Of a DNA stretch of 64,000 nucleotides, positions 44,242 through 56,522 are shown piece after piece. Under the pieces are notes generated by a model. That model had not been told where the DNA came from. It did not search any database and saw only the letters and a list, made by a program, of their open reading frames with translations. Numbering within the stretch: the first letter of the stretch is position 1; each line of letters opens with the position of its first letter. A program made the translations under genes and the position numbers. This DNA is from Cymodocea nodosa. Taxonomy: Eukaryota; Streptophyta; Magnoliopsida; Alismatales; Cymodoceaceae. The DNA lies in contig CM072337.1 in NCBI GenBank assembly GCA_036874045.1, positions 2,418,001 through 2,482,000 of the forward strand. The letters are read 5' to 3'.

Positions 44242-46670
44242 ATTATGCTAAAAAGTTGTAGACTTAAGGAAAAACATGTGAAAGACTTAAAAACTCATGT
44301 GCACCTTTGAAAGTCTTATAAAACTTGTTGAGTTATGAACAAATGCTTAAAAAGTTGAAGGGTTATCCTTAAAAGGTTGAATAGTTATGCTTAAAAACTC
44401 ATAGGTTATTGAAAGTCATGTGAAACTTAAGTTTTTGTTGTGATTTCTCATCTCTTGTTTTATTTTTACAAAACCTTTGTTATAAAATGAAATATATTGC
44501 ATAACTACTTATTTATAGTTAGAAGACAAGAAAGGACACCTCTATTAGATGATTGGAGAATGTGGGATCATGGAGAAGAGTTACAAAAAGGACGATAGGC
44601 TCAAAGAATGGGAGAATTCTTGGAAATCTAAGAAACTAGGTTGTGAAGAGAACTTCTTGTGTTTGTGCAATAAGAATCAAGGATTCCTACATGAACAACA
44701 ACTTGATTCCAAATTCTAAAGGAGCAACAAACTCAGTAGCAGGCTTGCACTTCAACATCCAGCAAATTCAAGTATTCAGAGTGACGCTTGGATGTTGAAA
44801 TTGTTGGTACAATTTATATTGTTGTTAATGTGTATGTTAAACATGTTTGGATGAGTTTTAAAGTGTATTAAACTTTCTTGTAAGACTTTCTTAGTAATAG
44901 AAAACTTATAGACAAATTGTAAACTTTCTGAATTTATCTAAATTTGTTTAACAAGTTTATCTTAGTTATTTAATGTATGTTAAGTGGATTGAATGGTTAA
45001 AAGTAAATAAGGAAATCTTTACAAGACTTCTTTAGTAGTTTGAAACTTGTAAGAATTCTAAAAATATTTTCTGAAGTCATCCAAGTATTTAAGTGTGTTT
45101 TATGTATTTGCAATATTTAGTTAAGTATCGTGTATTATATATAAAGTCAATGCTTGTATTTCAGACAACTATCTAAAGGAATATATATATATATAGATAA
45201 ATTATCCAACCTTAAAATTTGCAAATTAATCATTAAAGATAAACCATTTCTAGAACTTTTCATTGCTACCAATTCTGTAAAATTTGAAATATTGTACTTA
45301 AACAATTAATTCATTAGAAGTTAATAGATGATTCTCTAGCCAAGTATCAACTATGAAGTTGTAACTTCATTATAAAATCTTAATTAAAGTCAATAAGTTT
45401 CTCTAATTAATCACTCAACAAAGTTTTTGAGACATATTTTGAAATTTAGTAAAATTGTTAAAACAATTAGAGAATAATTACACAATTTCTAAACTTAAAT
45501 TAAAAGAATTTCATGTAAGTATTGTTATAAGTTAATTAAGGGAATTAAATGCCATAAAGTTAAAATATCTTTAATTCCATGAGGAGATGACTTTTTAATC
45601 ATTTTAACTAAACTACAAACAATTGATTGTATAAATTACATCTATTCAATTTAAAGTACTTATAACTTAAACATTTAAGTGAACAACTATAAAATAATCT
45701 AAGAACATTAAAATTATTCAATCATACATCTTCTCTAACTTCTGTATTATCTTGAAGACCTCCACTAGTATTCCCTATAACCATATTAACTTTAAATAAC
45801 AACTGAAGTTGTTCATAAATAAGACATGACTTTTCTTTCAAGGAATGACAATCTAGATGTTTCTACATGATTGAAAAATTATTTAATATATAATTCAAAG
45901 GGAATTCTAATTATGTATATATAAAAAAAATGTTACCTTGACAAATTCATTCCAGACTTCATCTAGAATGTCTACATGTGTTAAAGCTAAGGTAGGTATG
46001 GAGTATGCCACAAGAATGCCAAAAGTTAGCTGAAGAATTCAAGTCTTTAAAGTTTGCTTTCATGGTAATGAATAGCAAGAGTTAAAGGATAAGCAAGATC
46101 CCAAGTGTCTAAGGTAGGTCAACATCACAAAAATTTAGACTTTCCATTTCTTCAATTTCTGAACTTTTCAATGTGCACAAACATCCCTTAAGTGTCTAAG
46201 TAGCAATTGGCAGTTGAATGATTATCCAACTAAGTAGTTGAAGATGTCGAATACTTAGCTAAAGATAGAAGAGGGAAATTGGCAACATGTGTTCACAGCC
46301 AGACACCTAAGTTGTTGAGTGACCGAAGGAGACAAACAACTATGGTGTCAAGTACCAAGTAAGTTAGGAAATAGAGACTTAAGACATTAAGTATTCGAGT
46401 TTGGCAAACAATTACACGACAAGTATCTGAGGATTGAACAAGGGAATGTTGAGTGTCTAAGCGAGTTGGTAGATTATGCATTAAGCAACTGAGGTTCGTA
46501 GAAGGTCCAATGGTGAGTTACTATCCTTAAGCAATCGAAATCTTCTTAAGTCTTATGTAACTAACGATTCATGTAATAGGGTTTTGCACACCTTAGGGTT
46601 TGGATATAAATATCCAATGCAATAGTATTATGTATGCTATTATTATAATGCTTGAAGAGACTCAAGAAAG
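44242..46670. other. About 2.4 kb without recognisable content
   Basis: AT-rich, no credible ORF on either strand. The first 200 bases have loosely repeated CTTAAAAAGTTG / CTTAAAAACTCAT text. A TATAAATATCC block lies near 46607. It could be flanking repeat DNA or the LTR of an element I cannot place. Confidence 0.4.
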
Positions 46671-48067
46671 TGTTGTGGATCAATGGCTCATTAGAGTGGG
46701 GGTGAATAGTGAGATTAATTAACTTTAATCAATTTTAATCTTACTCTAGTCTATATTTAGAGTATTTCAATTTTAATTTTTGTAGTTGGCAATTAATACT
46801 CAAGTATAAAAGATCTATAGTGGAAATAAAATAACATAGGAGAAGTTTTATAGTAGTTCACCCAAACATGCTAATCCACTTATCAAGGCTCCAACCTTGA
46901 GAATTCCACTAATTGGTATTTTTCAAGCTCAATATCAACCTATTATAGTGGTATTTTTCCAAGTTAGACACCTAACCTCAATGGCATTTTTCCAAGCTAC
47001 ACACTTAACCCCAAGTGGTGTTTTCTAGCTTGACACCCAACTAGGTACAAGGCCACAACCTTGTACACTCTTATATAGAGCACCAACTCTATGTACACAT
47101 GAGGCCCTAACCTCACAACATTCTCAAATCACCAAATTTGAGAACAACTCTCACCACACCTTGGTGAGATAGGTTTTTATTTGATAAAAACCTAAGGATC
47201 TAGTAGTTTAAGTACATAAGCATTAAATAAAAATTACACTAGTAATTCTACCTAAGAATACATAAGAATCAAACAACACATTCAACCAAAAAGACTTCTT
47301 GTGTTTCTCCTCGAATGCTCTAGAATCTTGACTCTACAATCCATGGTTGTAAAAGGAGACAAGTGCTCAAGAAATCTGACTATCTTTAGCTTGCTCCAAT
47401 CCACATGATGCACGACTTTGCACACTACTCGTCCTTCTCTATTATGCATGTGCTCTCTCTTTCAGTTTTGTTCTTCATTGATTTTTGATTTTGGGAACTT
47501 CAATTGATTCTATGATTTTCATCATTTCTTCTTGTCTCTAGTTGTTCCTTCTATGTTAATGTTTCCTTTCTTGAAATATATCCTACAATAAGGTAACCTA
47601 TAGATATGCAATAACTTCTAGATTTGAATTTCAATTAGTAAGTTAATATAAACCATCGATAATTATTCTGTTAAGTTGCCAGAATATGCTTTAAGATTCG
47701 ACAAATAAAATTTATTTGATCACTCACCTAAATGTCACAATGACTAAATTTCTTTACTTACCAAGCTTCGGAGAGTTACTTGAGTGAGTTGCTAATGCAA
47801 GTGTGTTCTTGAACTTACCATGTATAGGCAAGGTTAAGTTGCTAGCATCTATAGTTGTTTGCTACTTATCTTTTCGAGTCCTGCTTCATTTTTATATCCA
47901 TTCTCTTCTAAGTCATAAGTTTGATCTTAACTATTGATTAATAACCACTTATAATAAATATGTTAAATAAGGATTTTCAATTGAGTACCAAGGTTTTTCG
48001 TCATCAAAATAAAATGTTGGATATTGGGATTCATAAATATTGAGTTCAAATAATATTATTCTTAACA
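46671..48067 (-). repeat. Copia element B 3' LTR, about 1.4 kb
   Basis: On the plus strand it begins TGTTGTGGATCAATGG and ends ATTCTTAACA, TG...CA on both strands. Its inner end resembles the start of the copia A LTR (G-run followed by GTGAAT). It contains an ATTTTCAAG-type repeated stretch near 46920-47040. Left flank GAAAG (46666-46670) is the expected target duplication. The partner would be at the missing 5' LTR. Confidence 0.72.
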
Positions 48068-48414
48068 ATCTCCGCATTTTTTATGATGACAAAACTATTG
48101 AAAATTAGGCTCCTCCTACATGTAAGCTTATTGTTTAACTTTCAAAACCCATAGGAATTTCTACAAACATATTCTCCCCCTTTTTGTCATGATCAAACAA
48201 TATAAAAGAAGACTACAATAAACATAAAACATTTAGAGAAAAATAATGGTATAGAAGAAATTTTATTGAAGTAGTTCATATTGTTTTAATTTGTTACATA
48301 GAGAGATACACACTACGTCTAGTAAACATACAAGTAATAGTCAACATCCTTTATTTATTTAGGATCATTTAAGGAGAAAGTCGAGTAGAGAATATGATCA
48401 ATGACAACTCCAAA
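48068..48414 (-). other. Copia B, end of the 3' region before the LTR
   Basis: It contains TTTTGTCATCAT and CCCCCTTTTTGTCATGATC blocks (minus GATCATGACAAAAAGGGGG), a purine-rich signal common near copia 3' ends. No ORF. Confidence 0.5.
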
Positions 48415-48790
48415 CTATTTGTCATCTAAGTCACTAGATGAGATGTTGATATAAGGAATTTCTTCGACTTCATCATGACTAGAGGAGGCATCTCACATAA
48501 CCCTTTGAACATTCTCTTGGAGCATCGTGACCTGAGTTGGTGGTAAGAATGAAAGTTGATGTTTAAGCCACCAATGAGTTTCATTTCTTGAGGCCCTTTC
48601 ACTAAAAACCACATCTCTACAAACCTTCATTCTAGCATCGATAGCTTTCTAAAGGCTCTTCTTAGTTTTGAATATTGAGCGATTCACATGATGTACAAAA
48701 AGGGTGGAAATATAGTCTTTTGCTTCTTGATTTCCATTCGAAATTAGGGGTATTATATTCGAAAGAGGTAGTAAACAACTAGTCATCAAA
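48415..48790 (-). pseudogene. Copia B, broken ORF in the post-RNase H region
   Basis: A single minus frame readable for about 115 codons with two internal stops, ending in an acidic tail (EEIPYINISSSDLDD) and stop TAG at 48415. Internal text includes HHVNRSIFKTKK and THWWLKHQLSFLPPTQV. I do not recognise it. Sireviruses may carry an additional ORF at this position, so it may be its C-terminal part. A frameshift near 48800 hides any upstream portion. Confidence 0.45.
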
Positions 48791-50315
48791 GGAGTCGTTG
48801 GATGTCTAAGTTTCTAGAAGGTTTCCATGAGATTCAGACTTATTAAGGCTTGCATACAGGTAATCGACTAGATCAATTTACATAGAAATCACTCACACTT
48901 TTTCCAAAATTTTTCACAAAAGCAGTAGGTGCCAAAATAATGGTTAATGAGATGGATAACTATTAATTATTATATCTGAGAGTCATAATTACTTGGCAGT
49001 ATGACATATTGACTACCTTTTTGGTTTCAATAGTCTTATGAATAGACAGATAGAACAAAATAGCACAAACATCAAAAAGAGAGGCTCCTTGTTTAGAAAA
49101 AGAGGCTTAAAATGGTAAGTGATTGGAAGATAAATCATAACTCACCAAAAGGTCCAAAAGGTTTTATGGTAAAGATCCGATTGGAAACAAAGGGTTATAA
49201 ATATAGATAATGAGTTACCAACTAGAGTACCAAATATTCGAAAAAGATTTAGTGAGTTAAATGGTAAGGGACTAATTAGGAAGAATCCAAACAATAGGTC
49301 AAAGATATGTGATCCTACAAGATAGACCTAGGCTCTCCCTATTTCTATGTATAATAAATTTTTGTTTTTCAAAAAAATTTAAAACTTCTTAAAATCATAG
49401 AAAATTGAGAAAAACTTAAATTTCCAAAAAAAAATCTTTTTAAAACTTAAAACATTTAATTTCATGCTAAGAGTTTAGATTCTACATATTTAATCTAACT
49501 AACTCACTTGACTAAGAAGTAAAGAATAGAAATCTGTATTTTTCATTGAACTCATGTGAATTCTTAGATTTATTAGTCCTTGAATTATAATCTTGATTCA
49601 ATCAAATATATTTTAACTCTTCACTAGTTTTATACATACTAGTGAGACAACCTCAAGTATATTACCCTAAGTACATTGCCTCTTTCCACATATATATTTC
49701 TTTTTGCTACTTTTTCTTTTCTTTTTCTTTTCTCATATGTTCAAAATTACTTTTTTACATGATCACAATCCCTCATCTAAGGAAAGATTGATCAGTTACT
49801 CAATAACTTTAAACCATTTTTTTCTTTCCTTTTTTCTTGTTCAAAGACCACCTTAGGAATAACATCTTGAGTAAACATTATCTCCCACCACTTTTCCTTA
49901 TCTTTTTCGCAAAGATATATAGACATTCTCAATCTTATAATTCTTAGACTTCTAAGACTAAGAATTATCATATAAATAGAATTCTTGATCAATTTCAACT
50001 ATTTTTAGTCTCATAGTCTTTAGTTCTAAGTTTCATGAGATAATTTTCATAATTGTGCATTCACTTTAAGTCTTAATAGATTTTTCATTTTATAATAATT
50101 AATTTTAAAAAAAATTTGTAGTAATGAAAAATAAATAAGTTTAAACACATAAGTAACTACAAAACCAATAGATAAACAAGAAATAAGAAAACTTTTTGTA
50201 ATTTTCTTCTTTTATATTTTTTTTTTGTTTTGAAACTTTCATAAATAAGGCATAAATTAGAGAAATAGAGAGAAATAGATAGTGGGTCTTAATATAGATA
50301 AATAGATCAATAGGT
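48791..50315 (-). other. Copia B, 3' region without recognisable genes
   Basis: AT-rich. A frame with AFVKNFGKSVSDFY near 48930-48890 may be a shifted extension of the broken ORF. The remainder (49000-50315) has no coding signal I can support. Confidence 0.4.
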
Positions 50316-51065
50316 TCAAATACCATTTAAACAATATATGCCAAGATTACTTCTAAGTTTTATAAATTGAGATTCATCTAAGGGCTTGGTAAAGATATCG
50401 ACTAATTGCTCCTTAGTGGGTATATATTTTAGTTGGATATGACCTTTAGAAACATAGCTTCAAAGGAAATGATGTCTAATTTCAATATGTTTGGCTCTAG
50501 AGTGAAGTACTAGATTCTTAGAAAGATTAATAGCATTGTTATTGTCATAGTTAATAATTATTTCTTTGAACCTTAGTCCAAAATCTTTCATGGTCTATTT
50601 CATCCATAAGATTTGTGCACAACATAATGTAGTAGCTATATATTCTACTTTAGTGATGGATAGTGCAACGTAGTTCTATTTCTTACTGAACCATGAGACC
50701 AATGATGTACCAAGAAGTTGACAGATTCTACTAGTACTTTTTCTGTCAGATTTACATCCAACATAGTCAACATCACTAAGTCCTTGAAGTTCCAAACTAC
50801 TATCTCTAAAATACATTAATTCATAGTTTGGTATCCCTTGAAGATACTTAAATATTCTCTTAACTGTAGTAAGATATGATTCCTTGGGTTTTGCTTGGTA
50901 TCTTGCACAAACACTAAACATAATATCTAGCCTACTTGCAGCTAAGTATAGTAGAGATCTAATCATCCCACAATATTCAGTTATCTCTACATCTTTTCCA
51001 TCTTCATCTTTGTCTAACTTTGTACTTATACTGATAAGAGTACCAAATGATTTACTAGTGTTCAT
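50316..51065 (-). pseudogene. Copia B RNase H and RT C-terminal part
   Basis: The 129-aa open stretch 50676-51065 contains GMIRSLLYLAASRLDIMFSV and KRIFKYLQGIPNYEL, then the RNase H start GLSDVDYVGCKSDRKSTS (Asp kept, but in V-D-Y rather than the usual A-D-W/F). The end of pol, QLVDIFTKPLDESQF, lies near 50400-50350, followed by a stop at 50316. A stop near 50672 separates the two. Standard end of a copia polyprotein. Confidence 0.85.
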
Positions 51066-51960
51066 TCCAAATTTCTTTAATAGCTCTTTTGTGTATTTTT
51101 CTTAGGATATAAGTATGCCATTTTTCATCTATTTTACCTATAATCCAAGAAAATATTTTAACTCACCAATCATACTTATTTCAAATTGGCTCTTCATGAT
51201 TTCTGCAAGTTTCTTACACCAATTTTCTTTTTCTTTTATAGAGTCAAAGATAATATTATCCACATAAATTAGAACAAGTAGTAGATCCTTTTTATTTTTC
51301 TTAATGAATAGAGTGTTACCTGCTTGTCCCATAAAGGAATTATTATCTAGTAGGAAATCATTGAGTCTCTCATACCAAGCTCTTGGTACTTGTTTTAATT
51401 CATGCAAGGCTTTCTTCAACTTGAATACCTGATCTAAATGATGTGGATCTTCAAATCCAAGTAATTGTTTTATATACACTTCTTCTTTAATAACTCTATT
51501 TAGAAATGCACTTTTACATCCATCTAGTATAACTTAAAATCTATATGAGCAGCAAAGGCCAATAGTATTTTAATTGATACTAGCCTTGTTATAGGTTCAA
51601 AAGTCTCATTAAAGACTATTCCTTCTTCCTAGTTATGCCATTGGGCAATTAGTCTGTCCTTATTTCTAACTACCATTCCAGATTCATCTAATTTACTCTT
51701 GAAAATCCATTTTGTACCAATTACAGAATGTCTATCAAGCTTAGGTACAAGATCTCATACTTCATTTCTTATGAATTGATTCAATTCTTCCTGCATTGCA
51801 TTAATCCAAAATTCATCATTTACAGCTTCATTAACATTTTTGGGTTCCATTTCTAAATTAAATGCATAACACCTTAATAAAATTATTTTTGATATAGTCT
51901 ATACACCCTTGTGAATATCTCCAATGATTAAATCTCTAGGGTGATTTCTGTGATATCTAG
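51066..51960 (-). pseudogene. Copia B reverse transcriptase
   Basis: The N-terminal part at 51540-51750 reads VIGTKWIFKSKLDESGMVVR and EEGIVFNETFEPITRLVSI. The part at 51138-51479 carries LKKALHELKQVPRAWYERL and the catalytic box LIYVDNIIF, where YVDD has become YVDN: the second catalytic Asp is lost. GELKYFLGL closes it. Stops and a frameshift lie near 51480-51540. Confidence 0.86.
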
Positions 51961-52976
51961 GTTGACTAGTGTAAGGAAATTTTTTTTGAGGTTCTTATAT
52001 AATCTCTTCCTCACTATCAAAATCTTTAATTACTTCATCTATTTTTGTAGGGATATCTGATGAAGTTTTATCAAATGTGACATGCATAGATTCCTCCATA
52101 GTTTTACTAGTCATATTGAATGCCCTAAATGCCTTGCTTTTATGGGAATATCCAAGAAATATTCTTTCATCTGATTTTGCTTTAAATTTATTTTTGTTAT
52201 CCTTAGTATTCAAAATATAGTAATGACAACCAAAGTTCTTAAAATAAGAAATCTTGGGTATTCTACCATTCCAAATCTCATAGGGGGTTCTCTCTAAAAT
52301 GCTTCTTATTGATATTCTATTTAGTACATGGCAAGTAGTATTCACAACTTCTACCTAAAAGTAATTTGCAATATTATATTCATTAAGCATAGTTCTGGCC
52401 ATTTCTTAAAAAGATCTATTCTTCCTTTCTATATCTTCATTTTGTGAATATGCACTAGGAAATGAATATCTATAGTCAATTCTTACTTTTTCATAGAATT
52501 TGTCCATCTCTTTAGTTTCAAATTCACCACCGTAATCCCTGTTAATTCTTTGAATATTTAGTTCTTTTTCATTCTAAAATTTCTTATAGAATTTCTTAAA
52601 TTCTTCTACCACTACATTTTTATGAGCAAGAAAAATCACCCAAATGTTTCTAGAGTAATCATCTACTAAAACTAAAACATATATTTTTCCTCCAATGCTA
52701 GCAATCTTAGTAGGTGCAAACAAATCTATGTGAATTAATTCTACAATTCTCTTGGTAATCAATGTTTTTCCATATTTAAAAGAATTCTTCTACCACTTCA
52801 TTTTTATGAGCAAGAAAAATCACCCAAATGTTTCTAGAGTAATCATCTACTAAAACTAAAACATATATTTTTCCTCCAATGCTAGCAATCTTAGTAGGTG
52901 CAAACAAATCTATGTGAATTAATTCTACAATTCTCTTGGTAATCAATGTTTTTCCATATTTAAAAGAATTCTTCTT
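51961..52976 (-). pseudogene. Copia B integrase, with internal 184-bp tandem duplication
   Basis: The core starts with VELIHIDLFAPTKIAS and VLVDDYSRNIWVIF (first catalytic Asp region, 52574-52762 and again upstream). The C-terminal part 51995-52345 has NTTCHVLNRI, TPYEIWNGRIP and FGCHYYIL, IFLGYSHKSKAFRAFN. A 184-bp segment is present twice (about 52603-52786 and 52787-52970). 184 is not a multiple of three, so the duplication breaks the frame. Confidence 0.84.
52603..52970. repeat. Recent 184-bp tandem duplication in copia integrase
   Basis: The two copies look identical apart from one or two bases (CACTACA versus CACTTCA at the start). The copy boundary reads TTCTACCACT in both. Confidence 0.88.
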
Positions 52977-53264
52977 CTATTTTCCTAGTTCACATGCTCT
53001 GTAAGTCTTGTCTTTACTAAACTTGATTCTAAGCAAACCTTCAACTAAATTCTTACTAGATAACTTATTCAATTGTTTCATATTAGTATGACCAAGTCTG
53101 CTATACCAAGACCAAGCATTGTCATTTACATCTACAAGACAATCAAAGTTAAGTGCATCTTTAGGAAGATTCAGAAAGTATACATCTCCTTTTCTATAAG
53201 TAGTAAATTTAATATCATTTGAATTTTCATCAATAACTAGGCATTCATTAGATTTAAATAGCAC
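52977..53264 (-). pseudogene. Copia B GAG-pre-integrase / integrase zinc-binding domain
   Basis: 95-aa open stretch with WSWYSRLGHTNMKQLNKLSS, the HHCC-type start of copia integrases (LWHRRLGH in most elements), and RACELGK, where the usual CxxC is reduced to one Cys. Immediately downstream of protease. Confidence 0.83.
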
Positions 53265-53285
53265 AATATATCCATTATCAATTAA

Positions 53286-53504
53286 CTAAGACACACAAAT
53301 TAAATTATGCTCTAAACTAGAAATAAGTAAAACATTGCTAATAATAGTTTTATTTAAAACATTGACAAATCCTACTCCTACAATTGTACCTTTTTCATTG
53401 TTTTCAAATTTTACTATTCTTCTCTTTATTTCCTTTATATCTAACAGGATAGATCTATCTTTAGTCATGTGTCTTGAAGCTTCACTGTTTATTACCCATC
53501 TCAA
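53286..53504 (-). pseudogene. Copia B protease, active site lost
   Basis: Reads MRWVINSEASRHMTKD. The copia consensus is W-x-x-D-S-G-(A/C)-S-x-H-(M/I)-T; here D is N and G is E, so the catalytic triplet is destroyed. The remaining text (VLLISSLEHNLICVS) is typical. Confidence 0.84.
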
Positions 53505-54447
53505 CGCTTTAGTCCTTACCTACAAGACAAGTCGAGATCATTTGCTTTGATACCCATATTTGTTTGGGTCTAATTCTATTAGTTGCAATACTTCTATAAT
53601 AATCATCTTTAGGCATCTAGTATTTTGTTTTATATACTTTTCAATTTTTAACATATACACATTTATTTTTAGAAACAAATTTTAGACAACTATTTTAATA
53701 AGCAACTCTTTTGCCTATAAATGATTTGTTTTTAGCAATAAATGTAGATGTTGAAGCTATGTACCCTATTCTAGTTTTATCTCCAAACATCTTTTGATTG
53801 TTAATGATTTTAGCAAGAGTTTTATCTCATTTTGTAAACTACATTAACTTATATTTAAGATTTTCATTTTCTTGTTGTAGTTTAGATTTTTCATTCCTTA
53901 ATTTCTCTCTTTGATCATTTCTGTCTTTTAGAGTGCTTTCCAATACCATCATATCTCCTTGTAGCATTTTGTTTCTATCAAATTGTCTTTTAACTTCATT
54001 TACTAGTTCTACATTATCCTTTTTCATTTGTTCTACTTGATTTTCTAGTTCTTTGAATTTTTCACTACTATTAATATTGGTTAATTTTTTTATTTCAATT
54101 TTCAAATCAATAATTCTTTTGTGGTATTTAATATGGATTTTTGAATTATCTACAAATGTTAATTCTTTCAACTTTTCACTTCAACAATAAATTTTTCATT
54201 TTCTTTTTCTAACTTTTTAGCAAGTTTATTACTTCTTTTTAGTTTTTTATGTAAGGCTTTATTTTCTAAACCTAAGTTATTTAATTCTTTTAACAATTCA
54301 CTATAATTCTTTTCACTTATTTCAAAAACATTAGAATCACTATTAGAATTAAAAACAAACTTAGAGATAGAATTTACCTCTTTAGTGTGGGCCATAAAAT
54401 AGACATTGGCTAGTTCTTCTTTGTCATTTGAATCTAAATTTGAGTCA
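53505..54447 (-). pseudogene. Copia B gag, C-terminal part with coiled coil
   Basis: It starts at the P junction (54447) with YDSNLDSNDKEELANVYFMA, the acidic stretch before the usual ...FMA block. A long coiled-coil-like Lys/Glu/Leu region follows (54395-53839: ELNNLGLENKALHKKLKRS, QLENQVEQMKK-type heptads), with a frameshift near 54170. No clear CCHC knuckle was seen in 53505-53838. Such coiled coils are known for Sirevirus-type gag proteins. Confidence 0.75.
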
Positions 54448-54734
54448 TATTTAGAATGAAAAAGTACATAATATTAATAGTTAAATGATGGTTAATTGCA
54501 TAATATTTAGCTTATCATGTAAGAATTAAGCCATTATATTATAATTGCACTGTTAGATGATTTAACAAAAGAATCTACATAATTCCAGAGAATTAATATT
54601 AATTTAGTACATTTTTGAATTGTCGGTAAATTATAGGCTGTGAAATTTTTAAGTATCCGAATTTTCTATTATTTCAGAGAGTTATAATGCATGTACCGGA
54701 CAGTTATGTTTTAAATGCTAAAAGAATATTTAGG

Positions 54735-55060
54735 TGAACAGTAACAACTCGTTGAGTTACAGCTTTAAAGGTATAAAAAGATCACGTGAGAACTCGTTGA
54801 GTTAGCGAGTAAAAACCTTAAGTTATATGTCTGAACTCGTTAAGTTAGATTTGCACACGTGTTGAATTTAAATGCTTTATTATATCACGTGAGATGCACA
54901 TGTTTAACTCGTTAAGTTAGCATAATTGTATGCGTTGAGTTACATGAATACACACTAAGGTAACACGTTATGTTAGCAGCTTATTTCTTTATTGTACGTG
55001 TTTTATAGTTAAATCAATGAAGTAAGTCTGTTGAGTTATCTGTAACTCCACGGACCATTT
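54735..55060. repeat. U3 palindromes (P LTR)
   Basis: CTCGTTGAGTTA, AACTCGTTAAGTTA, GCGTTGAGTTA and TGTTGAGTTATCTGTAACTC arms recur, with CACGTG near 54783 and 54895. Confidence 0.65.
54772..54788 (+). promoter_or_regulatory. Possible LTR promoter: TATA box next to a G-box (P)
   Basis: TATAAAAA at 54772-54779 and CACGTG at 54783-54788. The distance to any transcription start is unknown; the match may be chance in AT-rich DNA. Confidence 0.3.
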
Positions 55061-56447
55061 ATTTTCTAATATGCCACTGTAATAGTTACAGAAACAGGAC
55101 ATTCGAAGGAAAACCACAATTGCACGTATCACATAGGAAATTGCTTATGGAAAGAAGAAGAAATCACCATCGTTGATATGAACAAAGGAAATCCAACTGA
55201 TCATTGAAGTAGAAGCAGTTACTACTAAGAAATATAAAGGAGGAGAAAAGAATATACGGGGGGTGGCCAGTGTGTGTGCAGAGGAGGAGGAACTAACTAC
55301 AGGCAGCGACGAAAGTTCCCTGAATTTCCACATTACCACCACCACCATAATCACCAACCATCGGAGGTCTGCAAGGATACTTTCCTGATGTCGGGTCGAT
55401 TCTGAGCCAAACACGGTGCCTGACAACCACTGTGAGGAGTGATCGCGTCGCGGGAAGGGAAACCATTTTCACCAAGCACCGACTCATATCTCAGGAGATC
55501 GTAAAGCTTCTAGCCTTGGTTTCGGGTTAATGCCAGTATGTTGAAGAGGAGATCAACTTGTAATTCTGGACTCGCGATTCTATAGGAAGAGGAGACAGAA
55601 TTGTAAGTGGTTAAATTTTCAGTGGTGTAATCGCGTCACATGTAGTGACGGAAGCTTTTACTGTCAATAGAGATTACTTTTACATTTCACCTTTTGCCCA
55701 TTTTCATGATCATATAAAAACAAAAATACCAAAAATAACTTATCTGTGTTTATAGTTAGTATTGGAGTGTTGTATTGTTTGTTTTGTATTGTGATTATTG
55801 TTATCATTGTCAGTGTTTAGAATGTTTCATGTTTGTTTAATTTAGGAAATAGAAAATAGTTTTACAGTTTATTGAAATTGAATTGTTCCTGATACTTAAA
55901 GATTTTAATGGTTACTGTTTGAAATATCTGAATGTTAGTGTTGCCAAATGATAAATTTAATATTGACTAGCATTAAAAATCTTAATTGATGTTATTTACA
56001 ATCTGTCGAACTACTCAATGGTTGACTGAATTCCTTTGTAAATAGTAGTATTAATCTGGATAGATAACTTCGTTGAGTTACTTCAATTTCACGAAGTTAG
56101 TTCGTTGAGTTAGGTATAACTCAACGAAGTGATTACTGAAGATATAAATTTCATTATTAAAAAGCAGAACAGTACACAATTCTTCCTCAATTCTCTGTGG
56201 GATCGACCTGTACTTGTACACAAATACAATATACACTGTGCACTTGCAGTTAAAATACAAATTGGAATTAATATCTAATTTGTGTGAAAGATGGTTTGTT
56301 GACTTCTAAAAAGGAATTAATGATAAGCATAAACATAAATTAACTAAGTTACAAACAGAAGTTAACAAGGCAATCAAGTTTTCTAGCGCTGTTGCTAGGG
56401 AACTAAATAAGTTCTCTAGTGTTGCCTAAAAATCCAACCAAGTTTTC

Positions 56448-56465
56448 TAGCGCCTTTGCCAAGGA
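56448..56465 (+). promoter_or_regulatory. P primer binding site, diverged tRNA-Asp type
   Basis: TAGCGCCTTTGCCAAGGA: four differences from TGGCGCCGTTGCCGGGGA, three of them G to A. The position 7 bases after the LTR end is as in E1 and E3. Confidence 0.75.
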
Positions 56466-56522
56466 AATTGAGTAGCTAAGAAACTATGAGTTCTGTTTTG
56501 TTTTAATTGCAAGAGGGGTCTT

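Larger units (their letters stand above)
46671..54447 (-). mobile_element. Copia element B, 5' part of gag and 5' LTR missing
   Basis: Ty1/copia order on the minus strand: gag C-terminal part, protease, GAG-pre-integrase, integrase, RT, RNase H, then a long 3' region and the 3' LTR. The gag coiled-coil part and the 2.2-kb region between RNase H and LTR suggest the Sirevirus lineage, a tentative assignment. It is cut at 54447 by the P LTR. Confidence 0.82.
54448..56440 (+). repeat. P 5' LTR, about 2.0 kb
   Basis: Outer terminus TATTTAGAATG (TG changed to TA, as in E3); inner end ...AATCCAACCA. U3 stems are at 54735-55060 and U5 stems at 56065-56125. Two degenerate PBS-like units lie before the inner end (56374-56430). 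The antisense frame is at 55293-55487. Confidence 0.8.

Noticed and set aside
44242-46670. Host gene between O and copia B
   Set aside because: No open frame of useful length or recognisable domain on either strand; a TATA-like block alone is not evidence.
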